Assembly: GCF_000685235.1 (NCBI RefSeq)
Contig: NZ_ARYH01000001.1
Span: 2,170,001-2,234,000, forward strand
DNA: 64,000 bases
DNA from: Hyphomonas adhaerens MHS-3
Lineage (GTDB): Bacteria; Pseudomonadota; Alphaproteobacteria; Caulobacterales; Hyphomonadaceae
Direction: 5' to 3'
The position numbers and the translations under genes are program-made. Of this stretch, positions 25,836 to 34,908 are shown piece after piece. The notes beneath the pieces were generated by a model. It had not been told where the DNA came from and ran no database searches. It saw only the letters and a program-made list of their open reading frames with translations. Every line of letters starts with the position of its first letter. Within the stretch, counting starts at the first letter, position 1.

Positions 25836-26786
25836 CTAATGGCTTTTGATCACTGTCACAGGCGACGCTATGATCGAGCCAAACAGGCTTTCCAGCTCAG
25901 CATTTGTTCTGGCAGCCTGTGCCTGGACCCAGGAAGCGAAGGATTCTGTGTCCGGATGTTTTTTGCGGTCGGTGCGGACATACAGATACTGCGGAAGTTG
26001 CATGTCGACGCAGATCCTGGAGGCCGGTACCAACGTGCCCGCCGCAAAATCGTCTGCGACAAAAAAGAGTAAGCCGAGCGCCACGCCGGCGCCGCGCCTT
26101 GCCGCCTGGTAGGTGAGACTCAGGCTGTCGAACTCAAGACCGCGGTCAAACGCAGGGGGCGGCAGGCCTATTTCATCAAATACGGTCTCCCAGAACGGAA
26201 TTTCCCGTCTCGTAAAAAGGAGGGGGAGGGCGTTGGGTCCTGTCAGGTGTTCGGCAGGTGAATCCGTTTTTACAAAGGGGGCCGCGACCGGCGTGAAGAT
26301 CGTCGGAAACAGCTCGATTTGATCGATACCGCTTTCGAGAATAATTTGCGCCGTGACCGCGGCATCTAGTGGGTCTGCGGTAAAGCTGATCTCGCTGAAG
26401 GCTTGTTTGAGCTGCACGGACACATTCGGTTTAGCGCTTCGGAATTCCCCAAGTCGAGGGGTCAACCAGTCGGTCGCCATGCTGGTGAACGTGCGCAGGC
26501 GGATTGGCCGGGACGTACCGTAGTCAACATCCCGGCATGCTGAATCGATTGTCTGGAAAGCAGTGGAAATTGCAGCGTGAAGAGGTTTGCCCCATTGAGT
26601 CAGGCCAACGCCGTCATGGCGACGTTCGAAGAGTTCGCAGGCGAAGTACGTCTCGAGGATGGAGACGTGACGGCTCACAGCACCGACTGAGACCCGAAGC
26701 TCCCGTGCGGCCGCACTCAAGCTGCCCATGCGTCCCGTAGCTTCGAATGCCTTAAGCGCGTTCAGCGGAGGTAAATTGTATCGCAT
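25836..26786 (-). CDS. LysR-family transcriptional regulator, GcvA-like
   Basis: A 316-residue LysR regulator. The N-terminus L-P-P-L-N-A-L-K-A-F-E-A is the signature of the GcvA-like branch, with the helix-turn-helix at about residues 22-42 (S-A-A-A-R-E-L-R-V-S-V-G-A-V-S). The effector domain is of normal length. It is divergent from the SDR gene at 26888; the 100-bp gap contains a TGCAG-N7-CTGCA site that resembles the operators of the other LysR gene. It likely controls the SDR and itself (inference). Confidence 0.9.
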   Translation of the reverse strand: MRYNLPPLNALKAFEATGRMGSLSAAARELRVSVGAVSRHVSILETYFACELFERRHDGVGLTQWGKPLHAAISTAFQTIDSACRDVDYGTSRPIRLRTFTSMATDWLTPRLGEFRSAKPNVSVQLKQAFSEISFTADPLDAAVTAQIILESGIDQIELFPTIFTPVAAPFVKTDSPAEHLTGPNALPLLFTRREIPFWETVFDEIGLPPPAFDRGLEFDSLSLTYQAARRGAGVALGLLFFVADDFAAGTLVPASRICVDMQLPQYLYVRTDRKKHPDTESFASWVQAQAARTNAELESLFGSIIASPVTVIKSH

Positions 26787-26818
26787 ATTGGCTTTCCAGA
26801 AAGCTGAAAGCTCACTTG

Positions 26819-26835
26819 TGCAGAATATGACTGCA
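26819..26835. promoter_or_regulatory. LysR-type operator 3
   Basis: TGCAG-N7-CTGCA, with AAT following the right arm as in the site at 9213. It lies 33 bp upstream of the LysR start and 53 bp before the SDR start. Confidence 0.5.
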
Positions 26836-26887
26836 ATGACAACGTTCCGTGGCTTAAAATATATGTACTAGAATAATGGGAGGTGTG

Positions 26888-27697
26888 ATGCGTAATTCAT
26901 TGGAGGGCAAACTCGCAATCGTCACGGGCGGCGCCGGCGGAATGGGACGGGCTCATGCACTGCGGTTTGCAGAACTGGGGGCGAATGTCGCTATCCTGGA
27001 TGTTGACCTCCAGGTTGCCCGGCGCCACGGCGAGGAACTTACAGCCCCTACCGTCCGTGACGAGATCCAGGCTCTTGGTCGCGATAGCATCGAGATTGAA
27101 GCGGATCTGTCTGACCGCGAAGCGGCGTTTGCGGCCGTGCAGCAGATTGAGGGGCATTTCGGGCGCATTGATATCCTCGTCAACAATGCGGGTGGAGCGA
27201 TTACACCAATTGAACACAGCTCCGCGACAATGGTGAGTGAGCAAGACCGCCGCCAGTTGTTCGCCGTGAATTTTGATACGGCGGTCAACATGTGTCAGGC
27301 CTGTGCCCCGTCTCTGAGCCGGCAAGGCGGTGCGATCGTGAATGTTTCCACGGTTGGGGTCTGTGTGGACGATACCGGAGCGCGCTTTGCGATGTATACG
27401 GCGGCCAAGGCTGCGATTGAAAAATACACAAGATCTCTCGCTGTAGAGCTCGGGCCCAAGGGAGTGCGCGTGAACTGCGTTGCCCCGGGCCTCGTTATGA
27501 CGCCGCGTGTGGCCGGACAGGCCGCGGCGCGGAAGCTTGCCATGAACGAGCAGGCAGCCACCATTCCCCTGAGACGCCTTGGCCAGCCGGCCGATATTAC
27601 GGGCGTTGTCGAGTTTCTGGTGAGCGAGCAGGCCGGATATGTGACCGGTGAGTGCATTCTCGTCTCCGGTGGCCTGCAGCTTGTTTCGGCAACTTAG
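26888..27697 (+). CDS. SDR family oxidoreductase
   Basis: A 269-residue SDR. The ATG at 26888 is preferred to 26876 because GGGAGGTG lies between them and is the only ribosome site. The motif T-G-G-A-G-G-M-G is near residue 12, N-N-A-G near residue 95, and the Tyr-Lys pair in Y-T-A-A-K near residue 170. An insertion between the second and third strands (about residues 42-60) makes it slightly longer than the others here. It is divergent from a LysR gene. A dihydrodiol dehydrogenase role for the Rieske product is possible, but so is any other alcohol. Confidence 0.87.
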   Translation: MRNSLEGKLAIVTGGAGGMGRAHALRFAELGANVAILDVDLQVARRHGEELTAPTVRDEIQALGRDSIEIEADLSDREAAFAAVQQIEGHFGRIDILVNNAGGAITPIEHSSATMVSEQDRRQLFAVNFDTAVNMCQACAPSLSRQGGAIVNVSTVGVCVDDTGARFAMYTAAKAAIEKYTRSLAVELGPKGVRVNCVAPGLVMTPRVAGQAAARKLAMNEQAATIPLRRLGQPADITGVVEFLVSEQAGYVTGECILVSGGLQLVSAT

Positions 27698-27765
27698 GCC
27701 GCCAAGCAGGCGATAGCGATTGTCCGGGAGGCTGCCAGAACCCCTGGGAGCCGATTCCGGGCGGA

Positions 27766-27945
27766 ATGTACCAGGTCAAGATCAAGGACTGAAACCTCAG
27801 CGAGGTGCCGTTGAACTTTTGAGGCGAGGTTGCCCTCGTGACGCGTGCAGCGAGCGGATTGGGGCTGGCGCATGCCCGCTTTCTGGTGGAACGGGACGCC
27901 AGGGTTTTTTCATTGTCTTCATCCATGCTTATGGGGGCGAATGCC
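27766..27945 (+). pseudogene. Decayed SDR N-terminal fragment
   Basis: A short stretch reads as the start of a short-chain dehydrogenase. ATG at 27766 opens M-Y-Q-V-K-I-K-D, then TGA at 27790, a second TGA at 27820, and then G-E-V-A-L-V-T-R-A-A-S-G-L-G (27823-27864), the classical cofactor-binding strand with Arg in place of the first Gly. The homology fades after about 27925. It is therefore a gene relic with two stops and a lost 3' end. It lies between a live SDR and the convergent flavoprotein gene. Confidence 0.6.
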
Positions 27946-29557
27946 CCGTAGCCAAATTGGCAAGGGCGTCGGGTGCGGCCGGAAGGCAGTTTCCTGACCA
28001 GACGATGTGGAGGTCCGGACGGACCAGCAGGTAGGGGCAGCCATAGATCATGCGTACATGTTCCTCATCGCGGCTGACGATCTGAAGCGGTGCGCCGATT
28101 GCCGCAAAAGCCTCTTCAAGCGCGGACGTATCCGCTGAGCCTGTAAGGTCTATGAAGCTATAGTCGGGTCCCAGAACATCTTGCATGGCGGTTCGGTCCT
28201 TGAGCCATATGTGCGGGATCCGGATTCCGGGCTCGGTCGTAGGCAGATAACGGACTGTGTCCCAACTGGTTACAGCATCAGGCACGGAATCGATGAGGGG
28301 GGAGCCCGCATAGGTGTAGCCAAGTTCTGCACCAACCATCTCGTGCACACGACGGTGGAATCGGTTGGCGAGCCGTGATGCCCTGTGCCTTTCTGCCAGT
28401 CCATCCTCGGTGTCCTCATTGACCGCACCCGTTAGATCGGCGCGCCATAGTCCAAGGCCCTGAGCTGCCCATCCGGATGCTTCGACATTTTTCATGCCGA
28501 CCGGCCGTCTTTCAGTCTCATAACTTGCCAGCAAGCCCGGGCCGCCCCAACCCTGAACGGTGCCGGCGAGCTTCCACGAAAGATCCAGGGCGTCGCCAAC
28601 TCCCGAATTCATGCCGAGCCCGCCAGTTGGGATCACGAGATGGACCGCGTCGCCAGCCAGAAACACCCGGCCCTCGGCGTATTTTTCTGCGAGCAGCAGG
28701 TGGAGTGTCCAGTTGCTGACGTTCAGTATCTCGTAATCAAACTCTATGTCCGATCCCATCTTCTTTCGGATCCAGTCATGTAGATCGGCGTCGTCGGGAA
28801 TGTCAGAATTCAGCGTGAACTCTTTGCGATCCCCCTGGACGATCATCGCCGATCCCTCAGGATCGGTGAAGTAATAGTGCCGCCCATTTCCCATGGGAAT
28901 CCGATCATAAAGGGTTTCGGAGCGGAAGCAGATCTGCTTCATCTTCCGAATGTTCCCCTGTCCTTCGAGCTTGATGCCGAGCGCCTTACGGACCGTGCTC
29001 CCGCCTCCATCGCAGCCGGCGAGATACCCGCACCTCAGTTGCTCTTCGGCCTCACCCTCGGGCTTGAGGGTGACGGTGACGCCATCCTCGTCGTGAGAAA
29101 GCGCCGTCAATTCACATGCATATCTGACAGTAACATTGGGCGTGCTCTCTGCGATCGATTTCAGTAGGGGTTCCAAGCGGTTCTGCGATACCAGTTGGTA
29201 CGGTTCCAGCGGCTGAGAATGATCGGTCGTTTTTGCAATGCGTTCGCGCATGACGCCGACGGAAGGGTAATGCTGCTTGAGCAAGGGGGCTTCCGAGAGT
29301 GAGCGGACAACAAAGATGTCCATCGGCGCATCAGCGGGGTAACCGAGTTCGCGGACCTTGTCGGCGATGCCAAGGCGGCGGTAGAATTCCATGGTGCGGG
29401 AGTTGGAGCGGTCCATCTTGGGCCATGGGCCTGTGGTTGGATTTCGTTCGATCAGCAGGGTCTTGACGCCGCGCCGCCCCAGATCAATTGCCATGGTCAG
29501 CCCGACAGGGCCGGCGCCAGCGACCACGACATCGAATTGCGGTGATGGATTGGACAT
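27929..29557 (-). CDS. FAD-dependent aromatic monooxygenase (class A flavoprotein)
   Basis: A 542-residue flavoprotein hydroxylase of the PheA/TfdB/MhpA group. The FAD-binding G-A-G-P-V-G motif is at residues 14-19, the D-G motif (G-C-D-G-G-G-S-T-V-R) near residue 183, and the second FAD motif G-R-V-F-L-A-G-D-A-V-H near residue 295, followed by the G-x-N-S-G-x-x-D-A stretch. A C-terminal thioredoxin-like domain fits the length. Such enzymes add a hydroxyl ortho to a phenolic OH with NAD(P)H, giving catechols for extradiol cleavage. It is divergent from the FAD dehydrogenase at 29754. Confidence 0.9.
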   Translation of the reverse strand: MSNPSPQFDVVVAGAGPVGLTMAIDLGRRGVKTLLIERNPTTGPWPKMDRSNSRTMEFYRRLGIADKVRELGYPADAPMDIFVVRSLSEAPLLKQHYPSVGVMRERIAKTTDHSQPLEPYQLVSQNRLEPLLKSIAESTPNVTVRYACELTALSHDEDGVTVTLKPEGEAEEQLRCGYLAGCDGGGSTVRKALGIKLEGQGNIRKMKQICFRSETLYDRIPMGNGRHYYFTDPEGSAMIVQGDRKEFTLNSDIPDDADLHDWIRKKMGSDIEFDYEILNVSNWTLHLLLAEKYAEGRVFLAGDAVHLVIPTGGLGMNSGVGDALDLSWKLAGTVQGWGGPGLLASYETERRPVGMKNVEASGWAAQGLGLWRADLTGAVNEDTEDGLAERHRASRLANRFHRRVHEMVGAELGYTYAGSPLIDSVPDAVTSWDTVRYLPTTEPGIRIPHIWLKDRTAMQDVLGPDYSFIDLTGSADTSALEEAFAAIGAPLQIVSRDEEHVRMIYGCPYLLVRPDLHIVWSGNCLPAAPDALANLATGHSPP

Positions 29558-29753
29558 TTGCGCTCCATTCAGAAGATTTTGAAGTGCTAACGCTACTGCC
29601 AGTGGCTTGCGGTGGAACTCACAGAATAGGAGATGCAGACTTCAGGAAAGTTGAAAGCCGCTTGGCCGATTATGGCATTGCGGTATTCGCCTGAATTCAT
29701 ACGCTCCAATTCTCGTTGAGCTCTCAGTGAGCAGAGTGTGAGGGGTGACCAGG

Positions 29754-31145
29754 GTGCTGAAGGAAGCCGGCGAATTTCCCACTGAGACGGATGTTCTGGT
29801 ATTGGGGGCCGGTATAGCCGGGCATTGTGCAGCCCTTTCTGCTGCGAACGCTGGTGCCTCCGTGCTGTTCCTGGAGAAATCATCGCTCCCCGGAGGAAGT
29901 TCAGCTATCGCAGGCGGTGCCTTTGCCTTTTGCGGAACTGATGAACAGAGACAGGCTGGCATCGACGACTCCATTGAGGCCTTTCGCCAGGCTTTGTTGT
30001 ACTCAGGAAAGGGCAGGAATAATCGGGAGCTTCTGGAGCTGTTTCTCGCAAAGCAGTTGGTAGCTTATGATTTCCTGAAGTCGCAGGGGATTGGATTTGA
30101 GCTGTTCATGTCCCCGCCGCCAGATGTTCCACGTGCGCACATGACTGGCACGGGAAGGGTGGTGACAAAGCTGCACATGAAGGCTCAGGCGCATTCGGGC
30201 ATTGCATTTTTCAGTAAATCCTCAGGGGTGCGCCTTGTTAGGTCCCAGGGGGGCGGCCGGGTTGAGGCCTGTATCGTCATGTATGGCGATCGCGAGGCCG
30301 AGATCCGCGTGAACAAGGGGATTTTACTCGCAACGGGAGGCTTTTCCCGCAGCCGCGAGCTGTTGGGCATTTATGCACCGGAACTGGCTGAAGGCGTGAA
30401 GCATGGTGGTGTTGCCAATACGGGGGATGGCCTGATCATGGCGTGCGACCTTGGCGCCGGGCAGGCAGACCTAGGATATGTCTCTGGATCATTCGGTGGA
30501 GCGATACGGAATTATCCCGATGATGTGATCAAACCGGATGAGATCCCGCCGCTGATCTTTGCGTTCCAGGACACCGCGATCATGGTCAACAAGGCCGGCC
30601 GCCGTTTTGTTAATGAGGCTCAGAGCTATAAAGCGTTGGGGGCCATCGGCATGACCCAACCTGGTGGAATTGCCTTCCAGGTCTTTGATGAATCACTCAT
30701 GGCCGGATCACTCGATGATACGAGTGTGAACAACTATAAGGAAGCCCTGCTGGGCGGGTACATACGTAAAGCGGATACGATCGGAGAACTTGCCGAGTTG
30801 GTCGGGCTTGATCCTGCTGTGCTGGAGGAGACAGTGCGAACCTACAATGCCGACGCGAATGAAGGTAGGGACTCCATGTTCGGTCGTGCGCGGGGATTAA
30901 AGCCGATTGACACAGCTCCCTACTATATTGCTGCAACGGCAAATGCGATTACCTCAACCTATGGCGGCGTTGCGGTCGACGGCAGAATGGCTGTCGTAGA
31001 TTGGTTCGGCGTGCCGATAGGCGGGCTTTACGCCGCTGGGGAAGTTGTGGGCGGTTTCCACGGTGCGGGGTATTTCAGTGCGTCGTCTCTTTCAAGCTCC
31101 GCTACATTCGGGCTTGAGGCTGGACGGAACGCAGCCCTGTCCTGA
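29754..31145 (+). CDS. FAD-dependent dehydrogenase, fumarate reductase / ketosteroid dehydrogenase family
   Basis: A 463-residue flavoprotein. The start is a GTG; 29754 is preferred to 29745 because GAGGGG sits nine bases before it. The FAD motif G-A-G-I-A-G-H-C is near residue 18, the E-K then G-G-S-S pair near residues 38-47, and the C-terminal F-x-G-A-G-Y-x-x-x-x-x-L-S-S stretch binds FAD again. The family includes 3-ketosteroid Δ1-dehydrogenases and fumarate reductases. A dehydrogenase of a cyclic ketone would suit the pathway, but the active-site residues cannot be assigned with confidence. It is convergent with the operon ending at 31155. Confidence 0.83.
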   Translation: MLKEAGEFPTETDVLVLGAGIAGHCAALSAANAGASVLFLEKSSLPGGSSAIAGGAFAFCGTDEQRQAGIDDSIEAFRQALLYSGKGRNNRELLELFLAKQLVAYDFLKSQGIGFELFMSPPPDVPRAHMTGTGRVVTKLHMKAQAHSGIAFFSKSSGVRLVRSQGGGRVEACIVMYGDREAEIRVNKGILLATGGFSRSRELLGIYAPELAEGVKHGGVANTGDGLIMACDLGAGQADLGYVSGSFGGAIRNYPDDVIKPDEIPPLIFAFQDTAIMVNKAGRRFVNEAQSYKALGAIGMTQPGGIAFQVFDESLMAGSLDDTSVNNYKEALLGGYIRKADTIGELAELVGLDPAVLEETVRTYNADANEGRDSMFGRARGLKPIDTAPYYIAATANAITSTYGGVAVDGRMAVVDWFGVPIGGLYAAGEVVGGFHGAGYFSASSLSSSATFGLEAGRNAALS

Positions 31146-31154
31146 TCGTAATGG

Positions 31155-32048
31155 CTATTCTTTCAGGTGGTGGATCAGTCTGAATACAGAATCGAAGTGA
31201 GATATGACGGGTAGGGGCACTCCGTGAATTCGGGCCATATCCATGGCCATCGAAAGATCCTTCATCAGAATTCCGAGCCGACCGGCGAGGTCCGTCTGGA
31301 GGTTGCCTTTGTAGGATGCTTCAAGTGTCTCGACGAGGAGCCGGACCGGGCTGATGTCGTCTTGGGCAAGCGAGCGACTGAATTCGCGGCAGACATTGGA
31401 ATCCGCAAATCCCCCTGATACAGCCTCAACGATATTGGCGGGCTCAAGACCATACTGTTCGCCTAGGGCAAGCGCTTCGGCAAGAGCAGCCATGGTGCCA
31501 AAATTGAGCACCTGATTGCAGGCTTTCATGACTTGCCCAGCTCCCACAGGGCCGAGGTGCGTGATCTTGCTGGCAAAGGTCTTGAGAACCGGTTCGGCCT
31601 GGGCGACATCGGTCGGATCGCCGCCAACCATGACCGCGAGCGTACCTGCGCGGGCGCCGACCGCGCCGCCGGAGACAGGCGCGTCTATGAAGCCTATTGA
31701 GGCTTCAGCCAGGCTCTTTGCAAACACTTTCGCGTCAGCAGGCGGAACGGTCGAATTGTCCACAACCAAGCGGACGCGGCGGTCAGGTGCTTTGAGAATG
31801 CCGCTGTCGCCCGTCAGGACGTCATGCATCGCCGATACGCTTCCGAGACAGGTGAAAACAAGATCACATTCGGCAGCCAGTTCGGCGGGAGACGCCGCCG
31901 CCTGGGCGCCCGCCTCAACCAACGGTCTGGATTTCTCCGCGGTGCGATTCCAGACGACCAGCGGCCAGCCTGCCCTGACAATGCGTTCCGCCATTGGGGC
32001 CCCGATGTCACCGAGACCTATATAACCGATGATCTGCGGACGGGTCAT
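31155..32048 (-). CDS. 3-hydroxyisobutyrate dehydrogenase family protein
   Basis: A 297-residue β-hydroxyacid dehydrogenase. The NAD motif G-L-G-D-I-G-A-P-M-A is at residues 11-20, the substrate motif D-A-P-V-S-G-G is near residue 122, and the catalytic Lys is in G-x-x-M-K-A-C-N-Q near residue 172. The family oxidises 3-hydroxyisobutyrate, tartronate semialdehyde or similar. 3-hydroxyisobutyrate would appear if isobutyrate were released by ring-product hydrolysis, as in p-cumate breakdown; that link is inference. It is the last of a three-gene operon and its start overlaps the SDR stop by four bases. Confidence 0.88.
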   Translation of the reverse strand: MTRPQIIGYIGLGDIGAPMAERIVRAGWPLVVWNRTAEKSRPLVEAGAQAAASPAELAAECDLVFTCLGSVSAMHDVLTGDSGILKAPDRRVRLVVDNSTVPPADAKVFAKSLAEASIGFIDAPVSGGAVGARAGTLAVMVGGDPTDVAQAEPVLKTFASKITHLGPVGAGQVMKACNQVLNFGTMAALAEALALGEQYGLEPANIVEAVSGGFADSNVCREFSRSLAQDDISPVRLLVETLEASYKGNLQTDLAGRLGILMKDLSMAMDMARIHGVPLPVISHFDSVFRLIHHLKE

Positions 32049-32806
32049 TGATGCCCACCATCAATCGTCACGATTGTACCCGTTGTATAGGCAGAGCGGC
32101 GCGAGGCGAGAAAGGCAATCGCATCTGCTACTTCCGCAGGAGCTGCGGCTCGGCCAAAGGGGAGATCCTGCATCAGTTCTTCCCAGCGTGACGGATCAGT
32201 ATACCGGCGTTTTGCCTCTGCTTGCAGCAGCATCCGGAACCGGTCCGTAAGCACCGGACCTGGATTGACGCCTACGACTCGGATGCCGTTTGTCCGGGCC
32301 TGTTGAGCGAATGCCTGCGTGAACATCATCAGGGCCGCGTTTCCGGTGCTGCCGCAAATATAATCCTTGTTGGGGTTCTCTCCGGCCGATCCGATTATGT
32401 TAATAATCACGCCCCCCGGTGCGGTCAGGTGCGGATACAGCGAGCGGGTCAATTCGATATATCCGAATACCTTCAGATTCCATGCGTGACGCCATGTTTC
32501 CAGCTCGGTATCGAGCAGAGAGCCGGGCGGAATGGCGCCGGCATTATTCACGAGGATGTCTACGTCGTGTGCGGCTTCGGTCAGCGAGGCGATACCTCCG
32601 GGTTCTGACAAGTTGGTGCAGATGATCTGAACATGGTTGCCGTACGTCGATGAAAGGCTGATCTGGGCGGCGGCCAGGTCTTTTTCTGTGCGGCTGACGA
32701 GAATGAGGTTGGCGCCTTCGCGGGCAAATGCCTCAGCTGTCGCCAGGCCGATCCCCTTGGAGCCGCCGGTGATCAAAACCCGCTTGCCCTGAAGCTCGAG
32801 ATCCAT
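32045..32806 (-). CDS. SDR family oxidoreductase
   Basis: A 253-residue SDR with T-G-G-S-K-G-I-G near residue 13, N-N-A-G near residue 87 and a catalytic region in which the usual Y-x-x-x-K is hard to see: the stretch reads Y-I-C-G-S-T-G-N, with Asn where Lys is expected. That substitution, if real, would weaken the normal proton relay. It is otherwise normal in length and ends with the I-D-G-G motif. It is the middle gene of the crotonase / SDR / hydroxyacid dehydrogenase operon. Confidence 0.85.
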   Translation of the reverse strand: MDLELQGKRVLITGGSKGIGLATAEAFAREGANLILVSRTEKDLAAAQISLSSTYGNHVQIICTNLSEPGGIASLTEAAHDVDILVNNAGAIPPGSLLDTELETWRHAWNLKVFGYIELTRSLYPHLTAPGGVIINIIGSAGENPNKDYICGSTGNAALMMFTQAFAQQARTNGIRVVGVNPGPVLTDRFRMLLQAEAKRRYTDPSRWEELMQDLPFGRAAAPAEVADAIAFLASRRSAYTTGTIVTIDGGHQ

Positions 32807-32861
32807 CGAATTTTCCTTTCCGCGCGATACGCGAATGCTGGCGAATAAGACCAGAAGCAGG

Positions 32862-33629
32862 CTAGCGGCCGGTCCAGCGTGGTGGACGTTTTTCCTTAAA
32901 GGCGGCCATGCCTTCTTTCGCGTCCTGGCTGCCTGAGAGCTCCTCAGTCATTTTGATCTCAAGTGTTTGAAGCTGTTCCCTGAGAATTTCCGGGTCTGCC
33001 GATGCCATTGCCAGCTGCTTGGACATGCGTAGGGCCAGAGGTGAACAGGTGAGCATATCCTCGGCCCATTGCTTCGCTGTGTCCAAGACTTTGCCGGGAG
33101 GGGAGACCTCGTTGACGAGGCCGAGGTTTGCAGCATCCTGAGCGGAAAGCTTTCGGCCCGTCAGGATCAGACCCATGGCAATGTGATGGGGGACGCGGTG
33201 GGGCAGGAGCCTCGCGCCGCCGCCCAGGGCGACGAATCCGACCTTGGGCTCCGGTAGTCCAAAACTTGCGCGGGCGTCCGCGATGACGACATCGCACAGC
33301 ATTGCGAGTTCCCATCCGCCGCCAAGGGCAAGGCCGTTTACCGCTGCGATTAGTGGCTTATTCAGTCCTGACCTGTGTGAAAGCCCGGCCCAACCGGTTG
33401 CGGGCATAGGATCGGAAATGTCATCAGCAAGGTCGTGGCCGGCACAAAATGCTCTATCTCCCGCACCTGTGATGATGGCGACGCGGAGTTCATCATCATT
33501 CTCGTAGCGATCAAAGATGTCCGAAAGCTCGAAGCACGCTTCGGAGGTCAGGCTGTTCAGGGTCTCCGGGCGGTTGAGCGTTACGGTCAGGATGCCATCT
33601 GCGCTCTCGGTTCGAACTAGATTTGCCAT
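32862..33629 (-). CDS. Enoyl-CoA hydratase/isomerase
   Basis: A 255-residue crotonase. The start at 33629 (M-A-N-L-V-R-T) is preferred to 33695, which would add 22 unlike residues. The first oxyanion motif F-C-A-G-H-D-L is near residue 65, and the second, G-G-G-W-E-L-A with the first catalytic Glu, near residue 108, with the second Glu in L-P-E-P-K-V-G-F near 132. Both acidic residues of true hydratases are therefore present. It should hydrate an enoyl-CoA made by the acyl-CoA dehydrogenases. It is first in its operon with a clear promoter. Confidence 0.9.
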   Translation of the reverse strand: MANLVRTESADGILTVTLNRPETLNSLTSEACFELSDIFDRYENDDELRVAIITGAGDRAFCAGHDLADDISDPMPATGWAGLSHRSGLNKPLIAAVNGLALGGGWELAMLCDVVIADARASFGLPEPKVGFVALGGGARLLPHRVPHHIAMGLILTGRKLSAQDAANLGLVNEVSPPGKVLDTAKQWAEDMLTCSPLALRMSKQLAMASADPEILREQLQTLEIKMTEELSGSQDAKEGMAAFKEKRPPRWTGR

Positions 33630-33697
33630 GAGCTTCTGTACCCTTCTTAGGCCGATGCGGTGAGGTCCGCTGACGGTTCTTTTCACTGCGTCCAATC

Positions 33698-33726
33698 GAA
33701 ATAGTTCAAATGTATTAATTTGGCAA
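33698..33726 (-). promoter_or_regulatory. Promoter with palindromic AT-rich motif for the crotonase operon
   Basis: On the minus strand: TTGCCA (33726-33721), 17 bp, TATTTC (33703-33698), about 70 bp before the start at 33629. The spacer is filled by CAAATGTATTAATTTG (33707-33722 as read on the plus strand), a 5-6-5 perfect palindrome. Confidence 0.5.
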
Positions 33727-33876
33727 GCATTCGCCGGGCGGCTGGGCGTTTGCGTGTCGTCGAGGGCCGCACAAACTCTGGTCTCGTCAGGGGTTGGCAG
33801 TGGGATGGATGAAAATCACAATAATACAGAGGATTATTGGGTGTTTCGGTCTTGGGGAGGCTTTCTCAGACAGTAC

Positions 33877-33906
33877 TTGACCCAAGAATTTATTGGTAAT
33901 ACCAAT
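33877..33906 (+). promoter_or_regulatory. GntR-type operator and promoter before extradiol dioxygenase 1
   Basis: TTGACC (33877-33882) is followed by the perfect 15-bp palindrome ATTGGTAATACCAAT (33892-33906). The palindrome covers the expected -10 region. An identical 19-base core (TTTATTGGTAATACCAATG) occurs at 40987-41005 next to a GntR gene, so this looks like an operator of that regulator. The rest of the 367-bp gap (33630-33996) has no gene. Confidence 0.7.
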
Positions 33907-33996
33907 GTTTTGTTAGCTGGCGCCAAGGGTTCATTTGATGAGCGAATGGGTCTCAATTAATGAGTATGCTTCATTTATTCTTTGGGGGAAGCGTTG

Positions 33997-34908
33997 ATGT
34001 CAATTGATGAAATTAGATTCCGTCGCCTTGGTTACCTTGCGCTCAATGTCACTGACCTGGAGCGATCAAGCGCGTTCTATGAAGAGATCGTGGGGCTCAC
34101 CCCGGCGGGAAAGTCTGATGGATACCGCTTCTTCAGGTGCAGCGACAAGCATCACGATATTGCGCTGGTCGAAGCTGGAGAGCCGGGCATCAAGCGTATT
34201 GGTTGGGAGATGGAGGGGCCTGACGCCTTGGCGGCGATCCGGGCGCATTTCAAGGCATGTGGGATAATACCCACACCTGTTTCCAACTCTGAGGCAGATG
34301 CACTTGGGGTTGGGGAGGCCTTCCGAATCTCCGATCCGGTTTTGGGAGCGACCATGGAATTCTATGCGTCCATGGACAGAGCCGAGCTGCCCTATGAGCC
34401 ATCGCATACACGGATCGTAAGGCTCGGCCATGTTGTGCTTGCTGGCCCCGACTTGAGCGCGGCTGAAGAGTTTTTCTCGAAACAGATGAATTTTCGCGTT
34501 TCCGATCGGATTGATGGTGCTGTTGTTCACATGCGCTGCTTTCCCAATCCCCTGCATCATTCGTTCGGTATTGGGCGAGCGGCTGCGCCGCAGCTTCATC
34601 ATGTAAATTTCATGGTGACAGATATCGATGATATCGGTCGCGCGAACGTGCGGATGAAACGGAAAGGTGTGCCAATTGTCTATGGGCCAGGTAGACACCC
34701 GCAGTCGGAGTCGATGTTCTTCTATTTCCTAGACCCCGACGGCATCACCCTGGAATACAGCTTTGGCATGGAAGAGTTTCCGGAAACCAACGCGCGGGAG
34801 CCGAGGCTCTTTCCGCTATCTGTTGAATCTGCCGATCATTGGGGCGGCATGCCCGAGCCCGGCTTTGCCAGCGTAGGGGCCATTGAGCGTCTGGCTCTTG
34901 AGGCATGA
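33997..34908 (+). CDS. Extradiol ring-cleavage dioxygenase, two-domain VOC type
   Basis: A 303-residue type I extradiol dioxygenase with two vicinal-oxygen-chelate domains. The start at 33997 has a strong GGGGGAAG site. The metal ligands expected from BphC are present in the second domain: His145 (R-L-G-H-V-V), His201 or His202 (L-H-H-V-N-F) and Glu253 (T-L-E-Y). It should open a catechol ring next to the hydroxyls with Fe(II) or Mn(II). A close paralogue is at 48985. It is preceded by a GntR-type operator and followed by a matching C-C hydrolase at 35086. Confidence 0.9.
   Translation: MSIDEIRFRRLGYLALNVTDLERSSAFYEEIVGLTPAGKSDGYRFFRCSDKHHDIALVEAGEPGIKRIGWEMEGPDALAAIRAHFKACGIIPTPVSNSEADALGVGEAFRISDPVLGATMEFYASMDRAELPYEPSHTRIVRLGHVVLAGPDLSAAEEFFSKQMNFRVSDRIDGAVVHMRCFPNPLHHSFGIGRAAAPQLHHVNFMVTDIDDIGRANVRMKRKGVPIVYGPGRHPQSESMFFYFLDPDGITLEYSFGMEEFPETNAREPRLFPLSVESADHWGGMPEPGFASVGAIERLALEA

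Noticed and set aside
33754..33960. A 68-codon plus-strand ORF before the extradiol dioxygenase
   Set aside because: It spans the promoter and GntR operator, has no ribosome site and no likeness to a protein.
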